DNA of 64,000 nucleotides. It comes from JARRNE01 sp963824085 (GTDB lineage Bacteria; Pseudomonadota; Gammaproteobacteria; Chromatiales; Chromatiaceae). The notes below the pieces were generated by a model. The model was not told the origin of the DNA. It worked only from the letters and a program-made list of their open reading frames with translations, and searched no databases. The stretch is from NCBI GenBank assembly GCA_963824085.1, contig CAWGNT010000023.1:310001-374000 (forward strand). The letters are read 5' to 3'. Shown here piece by piece: positions 52,834-62,358 of this stretch; the first letter of the stretch is position 1; every line of letters starts with the position of its first letter. Both the position numbers and the translations under genes were made by a program.

Positions 52834-52837
52834 AAGA

Positions 52838-54085
52838 ATGGATCACTTCAAGTACCGCGGCGATACGCTCCACGCCGAGGAGGTCTCGTTAGCGCTGGTC
52901 GCGGCGCGCTTCGGCACTCCCTGCTACGTGTACTCCCGGGCGACCTTGGAGCGCCACTGGCATGCCTTCAACGACGCCTTCGAGCACCACCCTCACCTGA
53001 TCTGCTTCGCGGTGAAGGCCAACTCCAACCTGGCGGTGCTGAACGTTCTGGCGCGTCTCGGGTCGGGCTTCGACATCGTCTCAGTAGGTGAGTTGGAACG
53101 TGTGTTGGCCGCGGGCGGCGATCCCGCGCGGGTCATCTTTTCGGGCGTGGGCAAACGTGAGGACGAGATTCGTCGGGCATTGCAGGTGGGTATCCGCTGC
53201 TTCAACGTGGAGTCCGAAGCGGAGCTCCTGCGAGTCGACGAGATTGCCGGGGAAATGGGATGTCGGGCGCCCGTGTCCCTACGCGTCAACCCGGACGTGG
53301 ACGCCCGCACCCACCCCTACATCGCCACCGGCTTGAAGGAAAACAAGTTCGGCATCGATATTCACGCTGCGGAGGACGTCTACCAGCGCGCCGCCGAGCT
53401 GCCGAATCTTCAGGTGATTGGCATCGATTGCCATATCGGCTCCCAGCTGACCGAGCTTGCGCCCTTTGTCGACGCCCTGGAGCGTGTCCTGGACCTGGCC
53501 GAGTGCCTGGAGCGTTTCGGCATACCCATCTCGCATCTGGACTTGGGGGGAGGATTGGGGATCCGCTACACGGACGAGCAGCCGCCGGAGCCGTCAGAGT
53601 ACGCCGCGCTTCTCGACCGCCATCTCGAAGGCCGTCACTACACGATCGTCCTGGAGCCGGGCCGCGCCATTGCCGGGAACGCGGGCGTCCTACTCACCCG
53701 AGTGGAGTACCTGAAACCCACCGAGCACCGCCGCTTTGGGATCGTTGATGCGGCAATGAACGACCTGCTGCGCCCGGCGCTCTATCAGGCGCGGCAGGAG
53801 ATCGTGCCCGTGGTGCGCAAGACAGCAGGCGAGCGCGGCCGTTATGACCTGGTGGGCCCCGTATGCGAGACCGGGGACTTCCTCGGCAAGGATCGAGATC
53901 TGGTCCTGGAAACTGGTGACCTGCTGGCCGTGCGGTCGAGCGGCGCCTACGGATTCACCATGAGCTCGAACTACAACAGCCGCCCGCGTGCCGCGGAGGT
54001 TATGGTTGACGGCGGTGACGCCTATCTGGTCCGGCGTCGTGAAATGCTCCAGGAGCTCTACGCCGGAGAGTCGACTCTGCCATGA
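52838..54085 (+). CDS. lysA: Diaminopimelate decarboxylase
   Basis: It makes L-lysine from meso-diaminopimelate. The 415-residue PLP enzyme (alanine-racemase fold) has the cofactor lysine in FAVKANSN, then HIGSQ, the glycine loop GGGLGI, EPGRAIAGNAG and the active-site segment VCETGDF. The start at 52838 is the family position; the frame is open upstream within lptM. Its stop overlaps the start of the following methyltransferase (ATGA). Confidence 0.97.
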   Translation: MDHFKYRGDTLHAEEVSLALVAARFGTPCYVYSRATLERHWHAFNDAFEHHPHLICFAVKANSNLAVLNVLARLGSGFDIVSVGELERVLAAGGDPARVIFSGVGKREDEIRRALQVGIRCFNVESEAELLRVDEIAGEMGCRAPVSLRVNPDVDARTHPYIATGLKENKFGIDIHAAEDVYQRAAELPNLQVIGIDCHIGSQLTELAPFVDALERVLDLAECLERFGIPISHLDLGGGLGIRYTDEQPPEPSEYAALLDRHLEGRHYTIVLEPGRAIAGNAGVLLTRVEYLKPTEHRRFGIVDAAMNDLLRPALYQARQEIVPVVRKTAGERGRYDLVGPVCETGDFLGKDRDLVLETGDLLAVRSSGAYGFTMSSNYNSRPRAAEVMVDGGDAYLVRRREMLQELYAGESTLP

Positions 54086-54756
54086 AACGCCGACCGGAAC
54101 CCGAGCTGATGGATGAGGAGGAGCAGGCCTTGGCGTACGCCGCGGCGGACTTTTCCGAACCCAACGAGCTATTCCTGAGGCTCTTAGCAGACCTTAAACC
54201 AGGAGTCCTGGCCGGCGCCCGCGCCTTGGATCTGGGTTGCGGCCCGGCGGACATCGTGCTGCGCTTCCTCAAGGCGTACCCGCAAGCGCAGTGCGATGCC
54301 TTGGATGGCTCGGCCGCCATGCTCGATCAGGCTCGCATGGCCATTGCGGAATGGCCGGGCGTTGCGAAGCGTTGCCGATTGGTGCATGACATGCTGCCGT
54401 CTCCGGATCTGCCGAGAAAAGGCTACGATCTGGTCCTCTCCAATAGCCTGCTCCATCATCTGCACGACCCGGAGGTCCTTTGGCGCACCGTGCGTGAGAC
54501 GGCCAAGCCAGGCGCCATCGTGCTGGTCATGGACCTGATGCGCCCCGCCTCGGCGATGTGGGCAGAGTCATTGGTTGCCACCTATGCCGCGGATGCCCCG
54601 GATGTCCTGCGCCGAGACTTCCGCAACTCGCTCTTCGCCGCCTTCGAGCCTCAGGAGGTGGTGGCCCAGCTGGCCGACGCCGGCCTCGAGATGCTTGAGG
54701 TCGGAGTGGTCAGCGACCGTCACCTGGCGGTCTACGGGAGGTTGCCGCAACCTTAA
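54082..54756 (+). CDS. Class I SAM-dependent methyltransferase
   Basis: The 224-residue protein has motif I ALDLGCGPADIVLRF, motif II DALDGSAAML and SNSLLHHLHDPE after the beta-4 strand. It resembles ubiquinone/menaquinone-type or small-molecule methyltransferases, but the substrate is not evident. In many relatives dapF follows lysA; here this gene, translationally coupled to lysA, takes the place. Confidence 0.82.
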   Translation: MKRRPEPELMDEEEQALAYAAADFSEPNELFLRLLADLKPGVLAGARALDLGCGPADIVLRFLKAYPQAQCDALDGSAAMLDQARMAIAEWPGVAKRCRLVHDMLPSPDLPRKGYDLVLSNSLLHHLHDPEVLWRTVRETAKPGAIVLVMDLMRPASAMWAESLVATYAADAPDVLRRDFRNSLFAAFEPQEVVAQLADAGLEMLEVGVVSDRHLAVYGRLPQP

Positions 54757-54898
54757 CGTAAAAGTGGCACGCGGCGCGTTCCCAGTCTCCCTACCGAAAC
54801 CCGCAGCTGCAGCGATCCGAGCCTCTTTCCGCCTCTACGGGAGGGAACAAACCCCAACCCGCTCCCCACCGCCCGGAATCGGACCTGACGGCGTGATC

Positions 54899-54931
54899 CC
54901 AAAAAGAAACGCCCCAACACCGGTTGGGGCG
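54899..54931 (-). terminator. Rho-independent terminator for rlmI
   Basis: Read leftward, a 9-bp GC-rich stem (CGCCCCAAC/GTTGGGGCG) with a 4-base loop is followed by TTTCTTTTTG. It lies about 180 bp after the stop of the rlmI gene. Confidence 0.85.
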
Positions 54932-55113
54932 GAGGTACCACAATCTTGAGGAGGAGACCCGACGAAGCTTCCCTAAGCCGCTCGTCGTGGCAATAGGATA
55001 ATACGGAGCCCAGCTCGGGCGCTGTGACCACGATCACAGTACGCGTCGACTGCGCTGCTTCGCGTGAATCTGTTGCCGACCAGCGGTGGCGGCGGTTCGA
55101 GACAGGGCACTGG

Positions 55114-56310
55114 TCAAGACTGAGGCAATGCCCGGATGAAGAACGTCTTGAGGTATGCAGTTTCGGAGATGGCGGGATGAACGGGGTGATCCGGACCCTG
55201 TCCCCCGGCCTCGAGCAGCTGGAGGGTGCAGTTGGCCCGCCGCCCCGCCTGCTGGACCGCGCGCAGGAAGGCATCCCGACCCATGTGAAAGGAGCAGGAG
55301 GAGGTAACCAACAGGCCGCCGGGTTCCAGGACCTCGAGGCCGAGGCGGTTCAGTCGCAGGTATGCCTGCCCCCCTTCCGACTCGTCCTTGCGCCGCTTGA
55401 TGAAGGCGGGGGGATCGAGGATCACCAGGTCGAAACGCGCCCCCTCTTCCCGCAGCATCCGCAGCACGTCGAAGGCGTCGCCCTGCAGACCGCTCACGTG
55501 ATCGACCACCCGGTTGCGCCCGGCGTTGTCACCCGCCCGCTCCAGGGCGGTCGGCGAGCTGTCCACGCAAACCACTTCTTGAGCGCCGCGGACGGCCGCC
55601 TCTATCCCCCAGGCGCCGATGTAGGAGCAGACATCCAACACCCTCTGGAAGCTGCCGAAACGGGCGAGGCGGGAGCGGTTTTCCGCCTGGTCGTAGAACC
55701 AGCCGGTCTTCTGACCCGTCAGCGGCGAGACCAGAAAGCGGGTGCCGTTCTCTTCCAGCTCCAAGTCGCCCGGCTCATCGCCCAGCACCGTCTCAACGCC
55801 CTGCCCCAAGCCTTCCAGCTCCCGGATCGCGACGTCGTTGCGAAGGACAATGGTCCGCGGACGAACGACCTGCTCGAGGGCCGTGAGCACTTCCGTTCGG
55901 GCCTGGTCCATCCCGGCAGTGGTGATCTGAACGGCCAGCAGCTCGCCATAACGATCGACGATCAGCCCGGGTATGCCGTCGCTCTCGCCGAACACCAGGC
56001 GGTAAAAGGGACGTCCATACAGCCGCTCGCGCAGCTCCAGCGCCGTCCGGACGCGTCGGACCCACAGGGCCGTAGAGGGGGGCCGGCCCTGTTGGCGGCT
56101 CACCAGGCGGGCACAGATCAGTGAATGCGGGTTGACGTAGCCCCAGCCCAACCAGCGCCCGTTGTGGCCCACGATCTCTACCGGCTGACCGGGGTCCAAC
56201 ACCTTCAGCGGTGTCGCCTCCGTATCCACCTCGTTGCTGTACACCCAGCTATGCCCAGCCAGCAGGCGGCGTTCCTGGTCCTTCTTGAGGCGGAGAGCGG
56301 CGGCATGCAT
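55114..56310 (-). CDS. rlmI: 23S rRNA (cytosine-C5) methyltransferase, RlmI-type
   Basis: The 398-residue protein has an N-terminal PUA domain (RLLAGHSWVYSNEVD) and a Rossmann methyltransferase domain with LDVCSYIGAWGIEAA, VCVDSSPTALE, LDPPAFIKRRKDE and the TSSCSFHM catalytic-type segment. RlmI methylates C1962 of 23S rRNA. A good terminator follows the gene. Confidence 0.92.
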   Translation of the reverse strand: MHAAALRLKKDQERRLLAGHSWVYSNEVDTEATPLKVLDPGQPVEIVGHNGRWLGWGYVNPHSLICARLVSRQQGRPPSTALWVRRVRTALELRERLYGRPFYRLVFGESDGIPGLIVDRYGELLAVQITTAGMDQARTEVLTALEQVVRPRTIVLRNDVAIRELEGLGQGVETVLGDEPGDLELEENGTRFLVSPLTGQKTGWFYDQAENRSRLARFGSFQRVLDVCSYIGAWGIEAAVRGAQEVVCVDSSPTALERAGDNAGRNRVVDHVSGLQGDAFDVLRMLREEGARFDLVILDPPAFIKRRKDESEGGQAYLRLNRLGLEVLEPGGLLVTSSCSFHMGRDAFLRAVQQAGRRANCTLQLLEAGGQGPDHPVHPAISETAYLKTFFIRALPQS

Positions 56311-56560
56311 TTGAGAGCGTCCTCTTGGGAAAGGCCGATGAACGTGACGGCGAGCCGTTGGGACCAGGGGGTGTCAGTCGATTCGCCCGATATGGATGGC
56401 CGGACCGCCGCAGTGGGGCGCCGGGGCTGTTCCGTCTTCCACCTGGGAGGTTTCGGCGTCACAGGGTACCAGATTCCCAGCGGAGCACCGGATTCGGATG
56501 GAAACCCCGCACTAGCGCACCCATTGTCCGAGGACGCCCTCACACGACCAGGACGCCGCC

Positions 56561-58630
56561 ATGTCGGAAAACGTCGCCTTTACCAACCGTCTCGCGGAAA
56601 CAACCAGTCCGTACCTGCAGCAACACGCGCATAACCCGGTCGACTGGTGGCCTTGGTGTCAGGACGCGCTCGACGTCGCTCGGTCCCAGGACAAGCCCAT
56701 CCTGCTCTCGATCGGCTACTCCGCGTGCCACTGGTGTCACGTGATGGCCCACGAGTCCTTCGAGGACCGGCCAACTGCCGAGCTGATGAACCGGCTCTTC
56801 ATCAACATCAAGGTGGATCGAGAGGAGCGCCCGGACCTCGACAAGATCTACCAGTCGGCCCATCAGCTCCTTGCCCAACGGCCGGGAGGCTGGCCGCTGA
56901 CGGTGTTCCTCACGCCCGACGATCACAAGCCCTTCTTCGCCGGTACTTACTTCCCGAGGGAGCCGCGACACGGGCTGCCGTCGTTCGCGCATCTCCTGCA
57001 GCAGGTGGAACGGGCCTATCGGGATCAGGGTGCGGCCATCCGGGAGCAGAATCAGGCACTGGGAGCTGCCCTGGCACAGCTCGACCCGGAGGGCGCAGGA
57101 GACATCCCCGACGCGGCGCCGCTCGACGGGGCGCGCCGCCAGCTGGGCGGCAGTTTCGACGCCGGCTACGGCGGCTTCGGTCGCGCCCCCAAGTTCCCGC
57201 ACGTCACGGACCTGGAGCTCCTGCTGCGCCACTATGCCGCAACCGCGACCGACGGACTGCCGGACCAGCACGCACTGCATATGGCCGCTTTCACATTGGA
57301 ACGTATGATCCGTGGGGGTCTCAACGACCAACTCGGCGGAGGATTCTGTCGCTACTCGGTGGACGACCGGTGGATGATCCCGCACTTCGAGAAGATGCTC
57401 TATGACAACGGCCCGCTGCTCGCCCTGTGCTGCGATGTCTGGCAGATCACGGGGGACACGCTGTTCCGCGATGCAGCGGTCGCCACTGCGGACTGGGTCA
57501 TGCGCGAGATGCAATCGCCGGAAGGCGGCTACTACTCGACCCTCGATGCGGACAGCGAGGGTCATGAAGGCCGGTTTTATGTCTGGGATCGGGAAGAGGT
57601 GCGCAGCCTGTTAACGCCAGAGGAATACGCACCCTTCGCCGCCGTCTACGGGCTGGACCGGTCGCCGAACTTCGAGGACAAGTGGCACCTGCACACCTAC
57701 CGAACGCCAGCGGAGGCGGCGAAAGAGCTGAAGCTGACGGAGGTAGCCGTGGGGGCATTGTTGGTGTCCGCGCGGCAGAAGCTGTTCGCGGCCCGCGAGA
57801 AGCGGGTGCGCCCGGGCCGCGACGAGAAGGTTCTCACCGCCTGGAACGGCCTCATGATCAAGGGCATGGCTCGGGCCGCGCGTGTCCTGGAGCGCCCTCA
57901 GTACCTCAAGTCCGCCGAGCGGGCGCTCGACTTCATCCGCTCCACGATGTGGCGGGACGGCCGGCTGCTCGCCACCTACAAGGACGGGAAGGCGCACCTC
58001 AATGCATACCTGGATGACTACGCGTTCCTGATCGACGCCTCGCTCGATCTCCTACAGGCTCGCTGGCGACGGGCAGATCTGGATCTGGCGCTGGCCTTGG
58101 CCGAGGTCCTGCTCGAGGCATTCCACGACCGGGAGAGAGGCGGCTTCTTCTTCACCTCCCGCGACCACGAGAGGTTGATCCACAGACCCAAGCCGCTCGG
58201 GGACGAGTCCGTCCCCGCCGGCAATGGCATCGCCGCTCAAGTGCTACAGCGTCTGGGGCACATCGTGGGGGAGGTGCGTTACCTGAAGGCGGCGGAGGGA
58301 ACCCTCGCCGTCGCGTCCGAGCAGATGCGCCGAGTCCCGTACGCCCATGCCAGCCTACTGGGTGCGTTGGACGAGTACCTGAATCCCGGCGAAACGATCG
58401 TGATTCGCGATGCCGACGACGACATCAGTCACTGGCGGCGGACGGCTCAAAGCCGCTACGCGCCGCGGCGGCTCGTGCTCGCCATCCCGGCGAGCGTCGA
58501 AGATCTGCCCGGCACTCTCGCCGCGATGCAGCCGGGTCCGCAAACGCGGGCCTATCGCTGCGTCGGAACCGGCTGCGAGCCGCCAGTGGACGATCTTGGC
58601 GAGTTCAAACGCGTCCTGGGCATCATCTAA
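56561..58630 (+). CDS. YyaL/SSP411-type thioredoxin-domain protein
   Basis: The 689-residue protein begins with a thioredoxin-like domain (residues 1-165) having NPVDWWPW and the CHWCHVM motif. A long alpha/alpha-barrel of the N-acylglucosamine epimerase or cellobiose-epimerase fold follows (FEKMLYDNGPLLAL, TAWNGLMIKGMA). This is the DUF255 plus barrel architecture of YyaL/SSP411. Although widespread, its reaction is unknown. Confidence 0.93.
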   Translation: MSENVAFTNRLAETTSPYLQQHAHNPVDWWPWCQDALDVARSQDKPILLSIGYSACHWCHVMAHESFEDRPTAELMNRLFINIKVDREERPDLDKIYQSAHQLLAQRPGGWPLTVFLTPDDHKPFFAGTYFPREPRHGLPSFAHLLQQVERAYRDQGAAIREQNQALGAALAQLDPEGAGDIPDAAPLDGARRQLGGSFDAGYGGFGRAPKFPHVTDLELLLRHYAATATDGLPDQHALHMAAFTLERMIRGGLNDQLGGGFCRYSVDDRWMIPHFEKMLYDNGPLLALCCDVWQITGDTLFRDAAVATADWVMREMQSPEGGYYSTLDADSEGHEGRFYVWDREEVRSLLTPEEYAPFAAVYGLDRSPNFEDKWHLHTYRTPAEAAKELKLTEVAVGALLVSARQKLFAAREKRVRPGRDEKVLTAWNGLMIKGMARAARVLERPQYLKSAERALDFIRSTMWRDGRLLATYKDGKAHLNAYLDDYAFLIDASLDLLQARWRRADLDLALALAEVLLEAFHDRERGGFFFTSRDHERLIHRPKPLGDESVPAGNGIAAQVLQRLGHIVGEVRYLKAAEGTLAVASEQMRRVPYAHASLLGALDEYLNPGETIVIRDADDDISHWRRTAQSRYAPRRLVLAIPASVEDLPGTLAAMQPGPQTRAYRCVGTGCEPPVDDLGEFKRVLGII

Positions 58631-58752
58631 CCGGGCCGCCGGGCCGTGCCCCATCCCGCACTCGTGCCGGGTCCCGCGCAGTTGGGCGCGAGGCACGGTT
58701 GCGCGTGAGATGCACCGGGCGTTTGCGCTCACAACCAGGCTTAGCGACTGAC

Positions 58753-59703
58753 ATGCCGGGTCGTCCGTCCGCTTACGCCCTGCTTACGCTAGCGCCCCTG
58801 TTCTGGTCGGGAAATTTTGTCCTGGGGCGGGCGCTCAACCACACGATCCCGCCCATCGCACTGTCCTTCTGGCGCTGGGCGGTCGCGCTGCTCATTATCC
58901 TGCCCTTTACCTGGACCCGATTGAAGGGCCAACGGGGTCTCGTGGGTCGGCACTGGGGGGTACTCACGCTCCTCGCCGTGCTCGGGGTGACCAATTTCAA
59001 CACCTTCGTCTATCTGGGGCTGCAGACCACGACGGCGACGAATGCAGTGCTGCTGGTGTCCATCACGCCCGTGATGATCGTCGCCCTGTCGTTTCTTCTC
59101 CTCGGACGTGGGGTGACCCAGCGTCAGGTGCTGGGCATCTTTCTTTCGCTCGTTGGAGTGACGGTCATCCTGGCCCGAGGGGACCTTCAGGTCTTGACCT
59201 CCTTGCACCTGCAACCCGGCGATTTCTGGGTACTTGGCGCCGTCGGCAGCTGGGCGCTGTATTCGGTTTGCCTGCGGTGGCGCCCGGTCGGACTCGACCC
59301 CTTGGTCTTCTTGACCGCAACCATGGCGATCGGACTGGTCCCGCTGCTGCCGGCCTACCTCCTGGAGCTCGCATCGGGCCGTGGCTTCGCAGTCAATACG
59401 GTTACCCTGGGGGCTATCGGCTATGTCGCTCTGTTTGCATCCGTGTTGGCCTACGTGTTCTGGAACCGCGCGGTCGCAGAGCTCGGCGCGAACCGGACCG
59501 GCCAATTCCTGCATCTGATGCCCGCCTTCGGGGCGCTATTGTCGATGCTGCTCTTGGATGAGCGGATGCAAGGTTTTCACGCCGCGGGCATCGGCCTAAT
59601 CGCGGCAGGGATCTGGCTTGCAACGCGCCGCCAGGGTCCACCCGCCGCCACTAGACCTCGGAACGGAGATCGGAATCTCAACGCGGGCGACGGCCGGAGG
59701 TAG
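58753..59703 (+). CDS. EamA (DMT superfamily) transporter
   Basis: From the ATG at 58753 the 316-residue protein has ten helices forming two EamA repeats: LAPLFWSGNFVLGRAL with PPIALSFWRW in the first, and GSWALYSVCLRW in the second. Members export amino acids or metabolites. The substrate is not predictable. It is on the same strand as, and 122 bp after, the YyaL gene. Confidence 0.9.
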   Translation: MPGRPSAYALLTLAPLFWSGNFVLGRALNHTIPPIALSFWRWAVALLIILPFTWTRLKGQRGLVGRHWGVLTLLAVLGVTNFNTFVYLGLQTTTATNAVLLVSITPVMIVALSFLLLGRGVTQRQVLGIFLSLVGVTVILARGDLQVLTSLHLQPGDFWVLGAVGSWALYSVCLRWRPVGLDPLVFLTATMAIGLVPLLPAYLLELASGRGFAVNTVTLGAIGYVALFASVLAYVFWNRAVAELGANRTGQFLHLMPAFGALLSMLLLDERMQGFHAAGIGLIAAGIWLATRRQGPPAATRPRNGDRNLNAGDGRR

Positions 59704-59865
59704 CTTGCCTGCGGATCGGGGGAAGACCCTCCTGGGCCGAATTGTGTTGTCGTTCGGCCGCCCGTCCTCCGGCTCACGGCGGAAGGGTTGACTGGGACCT
59801 GTCCTGGGGGAGCAGACTGCACGCAGCCCAATTGCCACCCGGTTGTTCCGTCTGATCCCGGAGCC

Positions 59866-60110
59866 GCTACGCACGATATTGCAGGCAACAGCCTGGCCTT
59901 CCTGCGCCCGTTCAGGGTCGGCGACCGCGGCCGAAACAGCGACATCCTCGGAGACGTCATGGAGATGCGGGGTCCGGTGACTCGTCCGCAGTCACCCCAG
60001 AACGAGCAAATCGTCATCGCAAGCACCACCAAGCGCAAACGGTGAGGCCATCAACTACAGTACCCTGGCAACGCAACAAGGTCTGATCGTGCAGCGGAGC
60101 GCGCAGCAAG
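59866..60110 (+). pseudogene. mscS-type mechanosensitive channel remnant
   Basis: The frame ending at 60045 contains HDIAGNSLAFLRPFRVGDRG and ILGDVMEM, then NEQIVIAST: the beta domain of MscS (RPFxVGDxxxIGDxxGxV). After a shift near 60035 another frame reads EAINYSTLATQQGLIV, the following MscS segment. The pore helices are missing. The rest of 59704-60622 shows no gene. Confidence 0.6.
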
Positions 60111-60531
60111 TGGGCCTGCTCACGTCCCTCCGAGATACGCCTGCCAAGTGTCGCCGTAGCGGTGCCTGTGACGGGCTGAGTGCCCCTCATGAGAGAAGCA
60201 AGAGATGTTACCTGTCCCCATGTGGCGGGTCGGGGCCTGCAAGGGCTCGCTGAGGCGGTTCGCGGAAAAAAGGCGAGCAGAGGAGGGGGGGGGAGAAAGG
60301 TGTGCCGACATCGTAGCGCAGGAGCGCGCTGGTCGGCTGGAGTAGGTGCCGGTCCAATTTTGCAGGCCCGATAATCCGGTACCGGCGTCGCCGGAAAGGC
60401 GATCCGGGATTGCGCGTGCAGCGCATGGGCGAAGGATTAGTATTGCACCGGGCTGTAGGGGGAAGAGTCGGACGACCAGTGCTGCCTCGTCGCCGACGCC
60501 CCGGTTTCCCTGTCGAGAAATGGCACGTCGC

Positions 60532-60560
60532 TTCAAAGAAAGCCCGGCGCAAGCCGGGCT
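60532..60560 (-). terminator. Rho-independent terminator for the RRM gene
   Basis: Read leftward, AGCCCGGC-TTGC-GCCGGGCT forms a perfect stem and is followed by TTCTTTG. It ends the leftward transcript of the RNA-binding protein gene, about 60 bp after its stop. Confidence 0.8.
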
Positions 60561-60622
60561 CTGTCCTCGCCGATCACCCAAGCGCAGTCCGGGACCGGCC
60601 GAGGGCGCAAGCCGCGAGGGCG

Positions 60623-60901
60623 TTAGTAGCGGTGGCCCCGCGAGGGTGAGGGGCGGTCGCTCTTTGGCTTCGCCTGGTTGACCGTGATGTTGCGGCCCTT
60701 CATGTCGGTTCCATTAAGGCCTTTGATCGCCGCATCGGCCTGCGAATTGTTGGTCATGTCAACAAAGGCGAAGCCTTTGGATTCACCGGTGAACTTATCG
60801 GTGATCAGATTGACTTGCGAAACTTCGCCAAAGCGCGAGAAGGTCTCGCGCAGATCGCCGTCTGTGACGCTATAGGGAAGGTTGCCTACGTAAATATTCA
60901 T
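60623..60901 (-). CDS. RRM-domain RNA-binding protein
   Basis: The 92-residue protein is a single RNA recognition motif: RNP2 IYVGNLPY at the start and RNP1 KGFAFVDM near residue 42, then a short Ser/Pro/Arg-rich tail. Such proteins occur in cyanobacteria and many proteobacteria, often induced by cold; the RNA targets are unknown. It has its own terminator. Confidence 0.93.
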   Translation of the reverse strand: MNIYVGNLPYSVTDGDLRETFSRFGEVSQVNLITDKFTGESKGFAFVDMTNNSQADAAIKGLNGTDMKGRNITVNQAKPKSDRPSPSRGHRY

Positions 60902-61415
60902 CTCTGACTGTCTCTCGGAATTGTGTGCATTGGTTCAACTTGACACTATCGAAAAACACCAAGCACAAGAATTTCTTCGACAGCAGGTTGCCGCAATGGC
61001 GGCATTAGGAGGCAACGGCTAGGGATCTCGCGGGAAACAAGTGGGATTTCGGCGGTAGACGCAACGTCTTGTTGCGATCGGAGATTCGTCCGTCCTTTCA
61101 ATCTGCCACACTAACAGCTGTTCAGAGCAAAAGCCACAATAGTTTTCGTGGCGTCTTTCCCGGGGGAAACGCACCTCGGGTCGGCTGCCGCAGCAGTAGA
61201 TGTGCTAGTCTGACAGCCATTCGGTGACGGCGTTCTGCCGGGTTTGCGTTGCAGACCCCGCAGAACAGCTCGATCCCGACCCCGCCCGTGCAGGATGCAT
61301 CCTTTCGCAGCCGAGTAGCCTGTTCTCGGATGCCCGCCCTGATTGGACCGTCGGGGCGTTTCCGACCCGCTCCGGGCAAGGAGCGGACCATTTGTGTCAG
61401 AACGAGGACCCGCAC
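60902..61415. other. Divergent intergenic region
   Basis: The right flank of the RRM gene and the leader of the 61416 gene meet here. Open frames have no recognisable features. The long distance (about 0.5 kb) leaves room for a long 5' leader of the RRM gene, as is common in cold-regulated RNA-binding protein genes, but no structure could be fixed. Confidence 0.4.
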
Positions 61416-61682
61416 ATGACCGAATCGACCGCGGACGCCGTGTCGCGCGGTGCGTTTGCGCACAGGTATGGGCTGACCGACATGGGGCACCTGCCAGAAC
61501 GTATACGCAGGATCGCCGGCTTTTTTGGAGGGTCGACAGCCGGCGCCCAGGCTCTCTACCAGCTCGCCCAAACCGATGGGCTCACGCAGAGCATTGACGA
61601 ACTGCGATTGGACATCGCCAGTGTCCATGATCCCAAGGTACGAGATGAGCTGCTGGCGTGGGTGCGGAGTCGCGAGCATTGA
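61416..61682 (+). CDS. Small hypothetical protein
   Basis: The 88-residue protein has no signal peptide or membrane helix. It has Gly/Arg and Ala-rich helical segments (LPERIRRIAGFFGGSTAGAQ, LYQLAQTDGLTQSIDEL) and ends with DELLAWVRSREH. The open frame extends upstream but without consistent protein features. It lies 34 bp before the methyltransferase gene, probably in one operon. I do not recognise its family. Confidence 0.55.
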   Translation: MTESTADAVSRGAFAHRYGLTDMGHLPERIRRIAGFFGGSTAGAQALYQLAQTDGLTQSIDELRLDIASVHDPKVRDELLAWVRSREH

Positions 61683-61716
61683 GGAAGCGCGCCCCCGCAG
61701 TCCTGGAGGGTGTCTA

Positions 61717-62334
61717 GTGTCGCTTGCACACGTGCGTAGCACGCACGGCGTTCAAATCCTAAAGCCGACACATCCAATCATACGTTCCTTGAACAAGCGT
61801 GGCCCCGGGCCATCACTTCACGGGACGCGGGTCTGGCAATCCACCTTCATGCTCATGGAGTTTCTGGAAGGATATCCCTTGGGACAGGATCGCCGCGTCA
61901 TGGAAATCGGGTGCGGGTGGGGGCTGCTGGGTATCTTTTGCGCAAAGCGGTTTTGCGTCGAAGTCATGTTGACCGATGCGGACGCGGAGGTGTTTCCCTA
62001 TGTGACGGCGCATGCGCGGCTCAACGGCGTTTCCGTCCAGACCGAGCAAGCGCGCTTCGACGGTATTACAGATCGACGACTCGCAGCGCACGACCTTCTG
62101 TTGGGTGGCGATATTTGCTTTTGGCCAGAACTGGGAACGCAGCTTCGTCGATTAATCGAGCGGGGGCTCTCGCTCGGTGTGAAAAAGGCAATCCTTGCCG
62201 ATCCGGGACGGCGAAGCTTCATGCGGCTCGCAACTTACTGCCAGCGCCATCTCTCAGCGACCCTGATTCCTCGGCAGATGGCGAACCGGAGCAAGTCGCG
62301 CGGCTACATTCTTATCGTCGAGAATCCGCCGTGA
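61717..62334 (+). CDS. Rossmann-fold methyltransferase (family 16/Nnt1-like)
   Basis: It starts at a GTG (61717) with a good ribosome site (TGGAGGG). The 205-residue protein has GTRVWQSTFMLMEFLE before motif I RVMEIGCGWGLLGIFCAK, then VMLTDADAEV and LLLGGDICFWPEL in the position of the post-beta-4 motif. The layout matches protein-lysine methyltransferase family 16 / Nnt1-like enzymes. Substrate unknown; the small gene upstream may encode a partner or substrate. Confidence 0.8.
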   Translation: MSLAHVRSTHGVQILKPTHPIIRSLNKRGPGPSLHGTRVWQSTFMLMEFLEGYPLGQDRRVMEIGCGWGLLGIFCAKRFCVEVMLTDADAEVFPYVTAHARLNGVSVQTEQARFDGITDRRLAAHDLLLGGDICFWPELGTQLRRLIERGLSLGVKKAILADPGRRSFMRLATYCQRHLSATLIPRQMANRSKSRGYILIVENPP

Positions 62335-62358
62335 GGCGCAGCGATTGTGAGCTAACGG

